64,000 nt of DNA from Armatimonadota bacterium (GTDB lineage Bacteria; Armatimonadota; Fimbriimonadia; Fimbriimonadales; Fimbriimonadaceae), in the NCBI GenBank assembly GCA_016125185.1, contig WGMG01000006.1, positions 124,001 through 188,000 of the forward strand. Direction: 5' to 3'. Position 1 is the stretch's first letter. Each line of letters opens with the position of its first letter. The position numbers and the translations under genes were made by a program. The notes under the pieces were generated by a model. It did no database searches. It was given only the letters and a program-made list of their open reading frames with translations, and was not told where the DNA came from. This document shows positions 34,515 to 43,274 of the stretch, in pieces.

Positions 34515-35774
34515 ATGGCGATCAAGATTCCTGTTGCTCACGACTTTATTTGCCCCTGGTGTTGGGTCGCCATCGAGCAGATTCGGAAGCTCCGACAGGA
34601 ATTCGACATCGAGATCGAATGGCGCGGTTACGAGCTACTGCCAGAGTGGATGGAGGATTTGCCATCTGAGTCCAAAACCGAGCCACCCAACAAGCCGCCG
34701 CTTCTGTCCCGCTTTCGCTTTCTCCTTGCCGCTGATGGCCTAGAACTGCCGTTGGTGCCCAAGCCGCCGAAGATGCGGTCGTTCAATGCCCATCAGGCGG
34801 CTGAATACGCCAAGACCGAGGGCGTGCAGGATGCCTTCATCGAACGCCTGTACGACGCCTTCTGGAAGGAAGGGCGTGAGATCAACCGGCCGCGCGTGAT
34901 ATTGCAACTAGCGGAGGGCATCATCAAGGACTTGGATGCGCTGGCTAATGCGATCGAAACCAAGCAGTTCAAGGCGAACATCGTCGATTTCGACGACGAT
35001 GCGCATGCGAACGGCGTCTACAACGTCCCGACCTTTTACATTGGCGAACAACGCCTTGCCGAACAGCCTTATTCGGTCCTGAGAAAGGCCATCGCCGAGC
35101 TGGCGGGCGAGGAGCCGGTGACGAGCGTCTACGCGGACATCCGCTACGAGAACCCTCATCAGAACCGCCCCTACACCTTCATCAACATGGTGACGACCAT
35201 CGATGGCAAGATCATCACCGGTGAGCGGAACGAGCCGGTGGGCGACCTTGGAACCAAGACCGACCACTTCCTGATGCACCGCCTGGAGCGCAAGGCCGAC
35301 TCAATCCTGATGGGAGCCAACAGTCTGCGGGCTACCGGCGGAAACTGGGACCCCAAGACCCCCAAACGAGTCGTGGTGACGGGGAGCGGCAATGTGCCGT
35401 GGGACTCGCAGTTCCTCACCAAAGGTGAGCCATTCGTGCTGACGTCTGGCCATGCCAAGATCGATGATCGTCCTGGTGTGACCATCATCCGGGCGGGCGA
35501 AGAGCAGATCGATTGGGTCGACGCCCTGCGCCAGTTGAAGGAGCATGGCATCGAGGTTCTCAACGTCCTCGGCGGCAGTGAGATCAACGCCCAACTGCTG
35601 GAGCTTGAACTCATCGACGAGCTTTTCCTCACTCTTGCTCCCAAGATTAAGCTGGGTGACGACACCCCAACCTATGCCGGCGGCACGCCGCTCCCGAGGG
35701 AGAGGGTGCAAAAGTACACGCTGGTTAGTTGCCAGCCGATCGGCAACGAGGTCTTTCTCCGCTACCGGAAATAA
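34515..35774 (+). CDS. Fusion of a DsbA-type thioredoxin domain and a RibD-C/DHFR-like reductase
   Basis: A 419-residue two-domain protein without signal peptide. Residues 1-200 are a FrnE/DsbA-like domain with 'DFICPWCW' (Cys13, Cys16) and 'GVYNVPTFYIG', the cis-Pro loop. Residues 215-419 are a RibD C-terminal/dihydrofolate-reductase-like domain: 'TFINMVTTIDGKIITGE', 'ADSILMGANSLRATGG' and 'VLNVLGGSEINAQLLEL'. Each domain is complete, and the join shows no frameshift. The combination suggests a cytosolic NADPH-linked redox enzyme acting on a small molecule. The substrate is unknown. Confidence 0.85.
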   Translation: MAIKIPVAHDFICPWCWVAIEQIRKLRQEFDIEIEWRGYELLPEWMEDLPSESKTEPPNKPPLLSRFRFLLAADGLELPLVPKPPKMRSFNAHQAAEYAKTEGVQDAFIERLYDAFWKEGREINRPRVILQLAEGIIKDLDALANAIETKQFKANIVDFDDDAHANGVYNVPTFYIGEQRLAEQPYSVLRKAIAELAGEEPVTSVYADIRYENPHQNRPYTFINMVTTIDGKIITGERNEPVGDLGTKTDHFLMHRLERKADSILMGANSLRATGGNWDPKTPKRVVVTGSGNVPWDSQFLTKGEPFVLTSGHAKIDDRPGVTIIRAGEEQIDWVDALRQLKEHGIEVLNVLGGSEINAQLLELELIDELFLTLAPKIKLGDDTPTYAGGTPLPRERVQKYTLVSCQPIGNEVFLRYRK

Positions 35775-35815
35775 AGTCGCGACACCTGCAACCGCGTATA
35801 ATCGTCAATTAGATC

Positions 35816-36313
35816 ATGAGGATTTTCGGATATGCTGTTGCGGCCGTCTTGGGCTTGACGGTCGGCGTCAACATGGGGCAACAATTGGAGCCCAAGCAGG
35901 GAGCGCCAGCCGATAAGCTCACCGCCCTGACCCTTCGCAACATGGCCCAGGGCCTCGGCTATGAAGTCAAAGTTTTGAATGAAACCGAGGGCAAAGAAAA
36001 GTACGAGATCAAGACGAAGACGGCGAACCTCGATGTGCCAATTGGATTGGAGATCAGCCCTAGCACCAACTACATATGGCTGACCGTGTTTCTGGGCGAG
36101 AATAATCCGAGCAAGAAGCATGAGGACTTGTTAAAGGAAAACGCCAATCTGCAGCCCACATTCTTTTATATAACGTCGAAAAACAATCTGATGGCGGCCG
36201 AGGCGATCGACAACCGAGACGTCTCGTCGGCGATTCTGAAGCGATGCCTGGAAAAGCTTTCGGCCGATATCGACAAGACGTCGAAGGTCTGGGGCGACTC
36301 GGGCGCGAAATAG
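35816..36313 (+). CDS. Exported YbjN-like (CesT-fold) protein
   Basis: A 165-residue product with a signal peptide or anchor (residues 1-20, 'MRIFGYAVAAVLGLTVGVN'). The mature part resembles the YbjN/type-III-chaperone-like fold: 'LTLRNMAQGLGYEVKVLN', 'YIWLTVFLG' and 'FYITSKNNLMAAEAIDNRDV'. YbjN proteins of the cytosol are regulators or chaperones; an exported form would bind a peptide or be a minor envelope protein. TATAAT (35797-35802) ends 13 nt before the ATG. Confidence 0.6.
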   Translation: MRIFGYAVAAVLGLTVGVNMGQQLEPKQGAPADKLTALTLRNMAQGLGYEVKVLNETEGKEKYEIKTKTANLDVPIGLEISPSTNYIWLTVFLGENNPSKKHEDLLKENANLQPTFFYITSKNNLMAAEAIDNRDVSSAILKRCLEKLSADIDKTSKVWGDSGAK

Positions 36314-36346
36314 GTTCGGCGGAATTCGCGTAGTAGCATTGTATCG

Positions 36347-37498
36347 ATGATCCGCATCACCCGTCCGTTGGCGCCGATGACCTTTCTGCGCCGCAATACG
36401 GGGAAAACGGTCCCCCTGCTTGCGGTCATCTCGCTGGCGGTGATGCTGGTCCAGAGCATCATCGCCCTCATCAACTCGATCCCGCTAAGCATCCGCACGA
36501 TCTATCGCTATACGGATACGTTCCTGGGCGTGTCGCCTCGGCTCGATCCGACCTTGACGCCGGTCTTTGTCAAGGAACTGACGACCAATCCGCCGGTTCC
36601 GATCGATCGCGTCATCCTTTGCCGAGGTAGCGGAGCTCAGGTTAAGAGCATCGTTGGCAAGTGGCCGTTCGCGGTGATGGGTTTCGATTCTGACGACCTG
36701 GACTACTATCTTAAGCGCCAACATGTTCAGGGCATCGAGGGGCGGAAGCCAATCGACGGCAAGCCGGAGATGATGGTGAGTGAGCCGGTCGCCAAGAACC
36801 TTGGGGCTCACCTTGGGAGCATCATTCTGAAGCCGGACGACTCCGACAACTTTTCTCGCCAACCCGTGAAGCTCGTCGGCATACTGAAGACCGACCGCTG
36901 GCTGATGGTCTCCAATAAGAAGTATTTCGCCGATACTCAGCCGATTCCCATCGACTTCGCGCTTATCTTTACCAAGGACCCCGCCCAGCAGAAGACCTAC
37001 GACCAGTGGGCGGTGAAGAAGATGAAAGGGAAGTTTGCCCAGCTCTTTGCCTATCACGAAATTGAGAAACAAAGCCAGGAAATGTTTGAGGTTTTGTACA
37101 GCATTATTGACGCAGTCATTGGCATATTGGTCCTCGTCATCTCGATCATGATGGGCATGCTGATGAACATCTACCAGACCCAGCGCCTGGTGGAGTTCGG
37201 CCTGCTCCAGGCCATCGGATTGACTAAACGGCAGCTATTTTGGCGCGTCTTGTCGGAGTCGGTTATCGTCATCATGGGAGGGTGGGTTCTCGGCCTCATC
37301 GTGAGTCGAGTCCTCCTAATGGTCCTTAAGCACCAACTGATGGACCCTCACGCGTTCGCCCTCGACGTCTCGGATCCGATGGCCCTCGGTTACACCATTC
37401 CCGTTCCGTTCGCCATCCTCATCATCGCTCTCGCGACGATCTGGCTCCGTTTCCGAAAGTTCGATCCGGTGGCGGTCGTCGAAAGGAGGATCGTCTGA
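36347..37498 (+). CDS. ABC transporter permease (MacB/FtsX-like)
   Basis: A 383-residue permease with one N-terminal helix (about residues 24-44), an extracytoplasmic domain of about 200 residues, and three C-terminal helices ('VIGILVLVISIMMGMLMNIY', 'VIVIMGGWVLGLIVSRVLL' and 'PVPFAILIIALATIWLRF'), the layout of FtsX/MacB-type mechanotransmitting permeases. The motif 'LLQAIGLTKRQLFWRVLSES' faces the ATPase. It shares 1 nt with the ATPase gene that follows. TAGCAT ends 7 nt before the ATG. A lipoprotein-release or peptide-efflux role is likely but not proven. Confidence 0.88.
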   Translation: MIRITRPLAPMTFLRRNTGKTVPLLAVISLAVMLVQSIIALINSIPLSIRTIYRYTDTFLGVSPRLDPTLTPVFVKELTTNPPVPIDRVILCRGSGAQVKSIVGKWPFAVMGFDSDDLDYYLKRQHVQGIEGRKPIDGKPEMMVSEPVAKNLGAHLGSIILKPDDSDNFSRQPVKLVGILKTDRWLMVSNKKYFADTQPIPIDFALIFTKDPAQQKTYDQWAVKKMKGKFAQLFAYHEIEKQSQEMFEVLYSIIDAVIGILVLVISIMMGMLMNIYQTQRLVEFGLLQAIGLTKRQLFWRVLSESVIVIMGGWVLGLIVSRVLLMVLKHQLMDPHAFALDVSDPMALGYTIPVPFAILIIALATIWLRFRKFDPVAVVERRIV

Positions 37499-38139
37499 TG
37501 ATCGCCGCCGAAGGCGTCTCGCTGATCTACCACGACCACGACCGGGAGGTATTTGCCTGTCGAGACATCGATCTTGCTATCCAACCGAGCGAGTTTGTGG
37601 GGATCCTTGGACCTAGTGGCTCGGGGAAAAGTTCGCTCCTTTATTTGCTGAGCGGCCTCAAGAATCCGACCCGGGGAACCGTTACTTTTAGTGGTCAAGA
37701 CCTCCAGGCGATGGACGACGACGAGCGCGCCTATCTCCGGCTTCGGAAGTTTGGATTCGTGTTCCAGCAACCCTATCTCCTGGGGTACCTGACCGCCCTC
37801 GAAAACGTACTCACCACCGCGCCGAAATCGATCGACCGAGCCCGGGGCCTTCTGAGGGACCTAGGACTCGAAGAGAAGATGAACCGCTTCCCTCATGAGC
37901 TAAGCGGAGGCGAAAGGCAGCGGGTTTGCGTGGCCCGAGCGCTCATCAATGAACCCGAGGTTATCTTTGCCGATGAACCGACGGCAGCCCTCGACCATCA
38001 CAACGGTGAACTCGTCGTTCAGATGCTCGACCGGCACCGCCAGGGCGGCTCGCTGGTGATGGTGACCCACGACCCGGCGATGCTCAACGGATCGGATCGG
38101 GTGCTCGTAATTAATGACGGAACAATTACGAGAAACTAA
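37498..38139 (+). CDS. ABC transporter ATP-binding protein (LolD/MacB-like)
   Basis: A 213-residue ATPase with Walker A 'GPSGSGKSS', Q-loop 'FVFQQPYLLGYLTALENV', signature 'LSGGERQR', Walker B 'VIFADEPTAALD' and H-loop 'MVTHDP'. It pairs with the permease encoded immediately upstream (start and stop overlap by 1 nt) to form a LolCDE/MacB-like exporter. No membrane-fusion protein gene is adjacent, so it may act alone or with an unlinked partner. Confidence 0.93.
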   Translation: MIAAEGVSLIYHDHDREVFACRDIDLAIQPSEFVGILGPSGSGKSSLLYLLSGLKNPTRGTVTFSGQDLQAMDDDERAYLRLRKFGFVFQQPYLLGYLTALENVLTTAPKSIDRARGLLRDLGLEEKMNRFPHELSGGERQRVCVARALINEPEVIFADEPTAALDHHNGELVVQMLDRHRQGGSLVMVTHDPAMLNGSDRVLVINDGTITRN

Positions 38140-38148
38140 GTTGTTGAG

Positions 38149-38176
38149 TTGACAGAGGCCCCCGACGTGGTATATT
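38149..38176 (+). promoter_or_regulatory. Strong sigma-70-type promoter of speD
   Basis: A perfect TTGACA (38149-38154), 16-nt spacer and TATATT (38171-38176). Transcription should start near 38183, giving a leader of about 220 nt before speD, unlike the leaderless pattern of most genes here. Confidence 0.75.
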
Positions 38177-38182
38177 TTTGAA

Positions 38183-38400
38183 TTGCGTCACACGGGTAAC
38201 CGAGTGGCTTCTGTGGAGTCAAATCCACAAAAGGCGAAAACTTAGACGAAGAGATGAGACTGACGGATGGCAACCGGGGAGGCTCAACGAGGTGCTAGAA
38301 CCAATCGCACAAGGTCGCTCGATTCAAATCGTCCCAATCTCGTCTGGTTTTCCGCGCAAGAGCAATCTTGTGTCTGCGCACGGTCAAGAAAAAGAGGAAA
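38183..38400 (+). ncRNA. Structured 5' leader of speD, candidate cis-regulatory RNA
   Basis: The leader folds into TGTGGA/TCCACA (38212-38217 with 38224-38229) and then a long closing stem made by 38236-38255 (GAAAAC...AGAC...GAGAT) with 38337-38352 (ATCTCGTCTGGTTTTC). Enclosed are GGCAACC (38269-38275) and GGTGCTAGAACC (38291-38302), which resemble the two most conserved blocks of the SAM-I (S-box) riboswitch, and an AAGAG at the J1/2-like position. The S-box P2 arm and pseudoknot seem shortened or absent, so it is either a divergent SAM sensor or a different RNA. Control of SAM decarboxylase by SAM or polyamine would make sense. Confidence 0.4.
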
Positions 38401-38406
38401 GTGTGA

Positions 38407-39024
38407 TTGTCGAACCTACCGATCATTTTCGTTAGCAGTCTAATGACTGCCGCTCTCGCTGCTGATCCCGAGAAGCTCGGCTTCATGGGATGGCTTCGCC
38501 GTCTTGTGGAAGGCAAGCCTAAATTTGAGCCGATGCAGGTGTCCGCACCGCCGCGCATCATCAACGAAGAAGGCTGGACCATGATCCAGTGCGACGACGA
38601 AGAGGCCTTCAACGAGTGGCTGGATAAGGACACTGAAGGACTTCCGTTCCGCTTAGGCGAAGAACCGTCGCTGGGCTCCCATTTGCTGATCGAGCTGTTC
38701 GGCTGCAATGGCGCGACGCTTGAGAAGGACGACACCGTTGGCGAGGCCATGGTCGACGCCGCGCGCGTCTCCGAGGCGACCATCGTCGCCGAATGCTTCA
38801 AGGAATTCAAGCCGTACGGCGTCAGCGGCGCGGTGATCATCCAGGAGTCGCACTACACCATCCACACGTGGCCAGAGCATGGCTACGCGGCTGTGGACCT
38901 GTTCTACTGCGGCGGCACCGTCAAGGTCCGACGCGCGGTCGAACTCCTGAAAGAGCGATTCCAGCCCGAGCGAATCAAGTTCCTCGTCGTGCGACGCGGA
39001 ACCCGAAGCGAAGTCGAGCGCTAA
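38407..39024 (+). CDS. speD: S-adenosylmethionine decarboxylase proenzyme with N-terminal extension
   Basis: The enzyme makes decarboxylated SAM, the aminopropyl donor for spermidine. The core (from about residue 80) has 'GSHLLIELFGCN' and the self-cleavage motif 'QESHYTIHTWPEHGYAAVD', where the Ser becomes the pyruvoyl cofactor. Usual bacterial SpeH enzymes are about 130 residues; this one has 205. The extra N-terminal region starts with a hydrophobic stretch ('LPIIFVSSLMTAALAAD') that looks like a signal or anchor. TTG 38407 is chosen because AGAGGA lies 8 nt upstream; ATG 38443 is also in frame. speE lies 6 kb away. Confidence 0.9.
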   Translation: MSNLPIIFVSSLMTAALAADPEKLGFMGWLRRLVEGKPKFEPMQVSAPPRIINEEGWTMIQCDDEEAFNEWLDKDTEGLPFRLGEEPSLGSHLLIELFGCNGATLEKDDTVGEAMVDAARVSEATIVAECFKEFKPYGVSGAVIIQESHYTIHTWPEHGYAAVDLFYCGGTVKVRRAVELLKERFQPERIKFLVVRRGTRSEVER

Positions 39025-39040
39025 GCGAACTCGAACCGCG

Positions 39041-39073
39041 AAGCCCCTTCAAGCGACTTGAAGGGGCTTTTTT
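39041..39073 (+). terminator. Rho-independent terminator of speD
   Basis: A 13-bp perfect stem (39041-39053 with 39057-39069) closed by CGA, with a T-run to 39073. Confidence 0.95.
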
Positions 39074-39111
39074 GTTGCGCGGCGGTGACTGCTCTTCGCG
39101 AGAATTTGGTC

Positions 39112-39546
39112 TTAGCTTGTGAATTGGGCCCGCACGCTTGGACGGTTCAAAACAACGAGTGACATAATCCCTAGGATCAAGCCCAGAGGTTGAAAGAGCA
39201 GGAATAGGATGGACACTCCGAAACAAAGCGACCACCTTCGTCGCTGATCCATCGATCGGGCCGTAGAAAAGCTTAGGGTTGCTAGGGCGATTGAGCAAAG
39301 AATGAACAGAATTCCAAATCCTAGCGCAAACGCACTCGTTGCCAGTGGAGGGCCGGAAAAGCCTGGATCAGCCGTGCCCGCCGAAAGTCGTGCCGATTCT
39401 GCTTGAAGGCTCATAAGCCAAGGAAAAAGTAGAAAGCTAAGGGCTCCGATCAGAATTCCCAAGGCATACAAAGTGCCAATTACTTTGAATCCAATCGCCA
39501 AGCTTCGTAGATTGGCAGAATCCTGGTTGACTGCGGGAAGTGACAT
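39112..39546 (-). CDS. Membrane protein of unknown function
   Basis: A 144-residue product with about three to four hydrophobic segments (residues 18-45, 72-95 and 108-135). ATG 39546 is preferred over GTG 39552. TACAAT (39560-39555) ends 8 nt before it. Nothing in the sequence names a family. Confidence 0.55.
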   Translation of the reverse strand: MSLPAVNQDSANLRSLAIGFKVIGTLYALGILIGALSFLLFPWLMSLQAESARLSAGTADPGFSGPPLATSAFALGFGILFILCSIALATLSFSTARSMDQRRRWSLCFGVSILFLLFQPLGLILGIMSLVVLNRPSVRAQFTS

Positions 39547-39641
39547 GTTCACTAATTGTACGACTTGGCGAGCATTAAGGTTTGGTCATTAATGATTTGC
39601 CCATGCAGGTGAAGACCACCCCGAGGCATTAATCTATTCCC

Positions 39642-42278
39642 GTGCTGAGTTTGCTCGCCGCCATCTCGTTGGCTCAAGGCCCCTACTTCGAAGCCCCCGC
39701 CGGCTCCCGCTTTGCCAAAATCGTCTACGGTGGCGAGACGGTTCTGCCCAACGGACGCTTGCTGACTCCGATGGGGCGGCGCATGTACACCCAGGAAAAC
39801 CTTTGGCGGGTCGAACTCTCGCCCGACGAAAAGACGGCGGTCGGTATCCACGACAGCGGCCTCAGCATTCTGGACCTCACGCAAGAAAAGCCAAAGCAGA
39901 AGATCGTCGGCTACAAGGATGGATCGATCTGCGGCTGCTTCACCAAGGACGGAACCAAATTTGTGATGGGCGGTGGCGAGTCGGGTGACGTGGTGGTTTA
40001 CGATCCAAAGACCTGGGAGATCACAAAGCGGATCTCTATCAAGGATGAGAAGCACGATGTGCCCTTCATCGTCGATCTCGCCATTACCAAGAACGGAAAA
40101 GTCGTTTATGCGCTCGATATCGCCTATCAGCGGGTCGTCACCATCGACCTCGAAAAGGGAACCGTTACCAGCGACGCGAAGGCTGGTCGCCAGCCGTATG
40201 CGATTGTCCTGAGCCCCGACGAGCAGCATCTTTACATCGCCAATATCGGTCTCTTTGACTATTCGCTGGTTGGAAAGCCGAAAGACGGGGAAGGCAATCC
40301 GAGGGGACTCAAGTTCCCGCCGTTCGGCTTTCCGAGCAAGGAGTCCGAAAAGGGGGTCCACACCGAAGGTCAAGACGTCGACGGGCTAGGTAGTCCGCAA
40401 GTTCCCGATGCACAATCCATTTGGCGTTACGACCTGGGAAATTCAAGGAAGCCAGTGGCCGATAAGAAGGTCAAGACTGGCATTCTCATCCACGCTCAGG
40501 CCGATCGAGGAAAGTCGGTCGGCGGAAGCGCTCCGAACGCGCTCACATTTGCTGGGTCTAAGCTGTTAGTCACGAATGCTAATAATGATACGCTTCAGGT
40601 CTTCGATCAGTCGTGTCGTTTGCTACGAACGGTCAAGTTTACGCCCCAGCCTTTGCTGAAGCAGTACCGAGGCGTGATGCCGACCGGCATTGCCTACAGC
40701 CCTTCCAAAAAGCAGATTTACGTCTGCGCCACCGGGCTCAACGCGGTGGCGGTAATTGACGCCAAAACGTTTGCCGTCGCCGGCTACCTCCCGGCCGGCG
40801 ACTGGCCGATTGCCGTCACCCCGTCGGAAAAGCGCGGCACTTTGCTGGTCGCTAGCAGTTACGGTGTTGGCATCGGGCCCCGAGGTCCGAAGGAATTTCG
40901 TCAGCCGGACGATGAGCGGTTCGCCATGCCGCTCCCTGGTCCTGTGATGGAGGACTTCCTGCCCGGGCTCGTTACCGAATTCAAAGTGCCGACCGCTTTT
41001 GCCGCCCCGACCCAGACCGTTCTTCGCAACAACGGATTGATGCCAATTCGCCGCAAACCGGCCTTTCCGAAGGAGATCACGCATGTCGTTTTCATCACCA
41101 AGGAGAACCACACGTTCGATGGCATCTTTGGCGAGCTTAAGGGGGCGAATGGCGAACCAGACTACGCCGAGCATGGGCTCCATGGTTGGCTAAATCGCAA
41201 GAAGGGCGACGAAACCTACCAAGTGATGCCCAACCATATCAAACTTGCCGAGCAATTTGGCGTCTCCGATAACTTCTACATGGAGGTCGGCGCGTCCGGT
41301 GCGGGACACCGCTGGCTGGTGGGCGACTACGCTAGTCTATGGACTTCGCGCATCTACTATTCGGGTTGGAACTTCAAAGCCGAAAACGATGCGAAAGGCC
41401 GTTTAATCAGTTTCGGATCGAACGGAAGTCAAATTCCCGAGGACTACTTAGAGAACGGATCGATGTGGGAGCACTTGGGTCGAAACAATATTAGCTTTCG
41501 CAACTACGGCGAGGGGTTTGAGTTTGCCGATACCGACGAGGGTGAGCCATTTTCACGATCCGGGGCGGCCGAAAAAGTGAATTTCCCCATGCCGAAAGTT
41601 CTCTTCGACAACACTTGCCGAGAGTTTCCAATCTTCAACATGAATATCCCTGACATCGCTCGCGTGGATTGGTTCAAGGAGGACATCGACAAGACATACC
41701 GGCAGAAAGGGAAGCCGTTGCCTCAATTCCTTAACGTCGCGCTTTGCAACGACCATGGCACGCGACCCAAGCCAGAGTTTGGCTATCCTTATTCGAGCAG
41801 CTTCCTCGCCGATAACGACCTCGCCCTTGGCGAGATCGTCGAGTACCTCTCGCACACGCCAGAGTGGAAGCACATGGCGATTTTCGTTACCCAGGACGAT
41901 GCTGGCGGCGACTATGACCATGTGGATCGACAGCGAAGCTATGTTCTCTGCATCAGTCCCTACGCCAAGCACAGTTACGTCTCGCATGTTCATGGGAGCA
42001 TCATGAGCATCATCAAGTCGATCTACTCGATCTTCAACCTGGGACCGAACAATATGTTCGACGCCGTGGCTACGCCCCTCGACGACATGTTTACCGATAA
42101 GCCCGACTTCACGCCGTATACCCACGTCGACTCTGACCGGCGCATTTTTAAGCCGGAAGCAACCCTCGATCCTGACGACCCCGAGTTCAAGAAACGGCGC
42201 TCGATGCCTAGCGAAAAGATGGACAGCAAGGAGTGGTTCGAGTGGCTTGATCGCCAACGGAAGAACAGAAGCGGTTAA
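39642..42278 (+). CDS. Secreted beta-propeller plus phosphoesterase (AcpA/phospholipase C-like)
   Basis: An 878-residue protein starting at GTG with a very short hydrophobic N-terminus ('MLSLLAAISLAQG'). Residues 40-420 are a YVTN/WD-like seven-bladed propeller ('NLWRVELSPDEKTAVGIHD', 'GRQPYAIVLSPDEQHLYIAN' and 'ANNDTLQVFDQ'). From about residue 480 follows a phosphoesterase domain of the acid-phosphatase/phospholipase C class: 'THVVFITKENHTFDGIFG' carries the Glu-Asn-His-Thr nucleophile motif, and 'ALCNDHGTRPK' and 'FVTQDDAGGDYDHVDRQRS' give later metal ligands. It probably releases phosphate from organic substrates outside the cell. Confidence 0.85.
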   Translation: MLSLLAAISLAQGPYFEAPAGSRFAKIVYGGETVLPNGRLLTPMGRRMYTQENLWRVELSPDEKTAVGIHDSGLSILDLTQEKPKQKIVGYKDGSICGCFTKDGTKFVMGGGESGDVVVYDPKTWEITKRISIKDEKHDVPFIVDLAITKNGKVVYALDIAYQRVVTIDLEKGTVTSDAKAGRQPYAIVLSPDEQHLYIANIGLFDYSLVGKPKDGEGNPRGLKFPPFGFPSKESEKGVHTEGQDVDGLGSPQVPDAQSIWRYDLGNSRKPVADKKVKTGILIHAQADRGKSVGGSAPNALTFAGSKLLVTNANNDTLQVFDQSCRLLRTVKFTPQPLLKQYRGVMPTGIAYSPSKKQIYVCATGLNAVAVIDAKTFAVAGYLPAGDWPIAVTPSEKRGTLLVASSYGVGIGPRGPKEFRQPDDERFAMPLPGPVMEDFLPGLVTEFKVPTAFAAPTQTVLRNNGLMPIRRKPAFPKEITHVVFITKENHTFDGIFGELKGANGEPDYAEHGLHGWLNRKKGDETYQVMPNHIKLAEQFGVSDNFYMEVGASGAGHRWLVGDYASLWTSRIYYSGWNFKAENDAKGRLISFGSNGSQIPEDYLENGSMWEHLGRNNISFRNYGEGFEFADTDEGEPFSRSGAAEKVNFPMPKVLFDNTCREFPIFNMNIPDIARVDWFKEDIDKTYRQKGKPLPQFLNVALCNDHGTRPKPEFGYPYSSSFLADNDLALGEIVEYLSHTPEWKHMAIFVTQDDAGGDYDHVDRQRSYVLCISPYAKHSYVSHVHGSIMSIIKSIYSIFNLGPNNMFDAVATPLDDMFTDKPDFTPYTHVDSDRRIFKPEATLDPDDPEFKKRRSMPSEKMDSKEWFEWLDRQRKNRSG

Positions 42279-42371
42279 GGCCAAGCTTTGACGACAGACT
42301 TAGGCATATAGTTCGAGTCTTAACAATATTAACAACAGAAGGATAACGCAAAACTAACGGAGTTTTAATAC

Positions 42372-42391
42372 GGCATCAGTAACATGATGCC
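42372..42391. repeat. Hairpin just upstream of the prepilin ribosome site
   Basis: GGCATCA (42372-42378) pairs with TGATGCC (42385-42391) around GTAACA. It ends 2 nt before the TTGGAGG ribosome site of the prepilin gene, so folding could modulate initiation. A second weaker stem AAAACT/AGTTTT lies just upstream. Confidence 0.5.
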
Positions 42392-42404
42392 TTGGAGGAA
42401 CCAA

Positions 42405-43274
42405 ATGCGAAAAGCATTTACACTAATTGAGCTACTTGTAGTTATTGCAATTATCGCCATCCTTGCTGCGATCCTATTCCCGGTTTTTGCCCAGGCAAAG
42501 GCTGCGGCTAAAAAGACTGCGTGCCTTAGCAACGCCAAGAATATTGGTACTGCGTCTATGCTGTACTCGTCCGACAACGACGACCTTTTCCCCTCGGTCT
42601 ACGACGGCGGCGATGGTGTCAACCATGGCGGCGACCCGATCGCCACGATGCAGCCTTACATCAAGAATATGCAGATCTGGATTGGCTATCGCCCGAACTT
42701 CGATAAGGCGACGAACAACTCGGACGGCACTTATAGCTACAACCGGAACGACTTCGGCTACAACTGGGGCTACGAAATCCGCGGCGCTGAGGCCATGCTG
42801 AATGAAGAGCGATGCACTGACGGAGGCCTCGTTCAGGGTTGCGGCGGTCGCGGCGGCCGACGCTACAATACCGGAAAGTCCAACTCGCAGATGGCCAACC
42901 CCGCCAAGCTGTTCGCATTTGGCAACTCGTACGATACGCCTCGCCAAACGATGGGCGGCATCGACTGGTTCTTCGATAGCTACCCGGGTGGCGCTCGAAA
43001 CAACGACATTTACTTCACCGGTAATATCGTTTCTTCCTTCGCCGATGGCCACGCAAAGAGCGTTGCTTATAAGGGTGGGTATATCGGCGGAGCCTCCGGC
43101 ACTTGGATCGCTTCTCCAAAGAATTTCGATGACCGAGTAAATGGTTACTGTGCCGATCCAGACGCGCTGATTAACCCGTTCCCGCGAGATGGATTCCCGC
43201 TTGGAAAAGGTTGGTTGTGCCGCGACTTCCTGGCCTACCCAGAAGCGGCGGGAGTCGTTTGGTGGCCAAACTAA
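42405..43274 (+). CDS. Type II pseudopilin / prepilin with H-X9-DG type C-terminus
   Basis: A 289-residue prepilin. The leader and helix '[20 protein letters not shown]' is canonical: cleavage before Phe, Glu at mature position 5. '[20 protein letters not shown]' continues the pilin helix. Near the end 'FADGHAKSV' is the motif of the H-X9-DG family of surface pilins that are expanded in Armatimonadota and Planctomycetota. GGAGG lies 7 nt before ATG 42405. A small lipoprotein gene overlaps its 3' end by 13 nt, so the two are coupled. Confidence 0.88.
   Translation: MRKAFTLIELLVVIAIIAILAAILFPVFAQAKAAAKKTACLSNAKNIGTASMLYSSDNDDLFPSVYDGGDGVNHGGDPIATMQPYIKNMQIWIGYRPNFDKATNNSDGTYSYNRNDFGYNWGYEIRGAEAMLNEERCTDGGLVQGCGGRGGRRYNTGKSNSQMANPAKLFAFGNSYDTPRQTMGGIDWFFDSYPGGARNNDIYFTGNIVSSFADGHAKSVAYKGGYIGGASGTWIASPKNFDDRVNGYCADPDALINPFPRDGFPLGKGWLCRDFLAYPEAAGVVWWPN

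Noticed and set aside
38178-38435. Open frame of 85 codons in the speD leader
   Set aside because: It starts with TTG without a ribosome site, overlaps speD in another frame, and its sequence is explained better by RNA structure.
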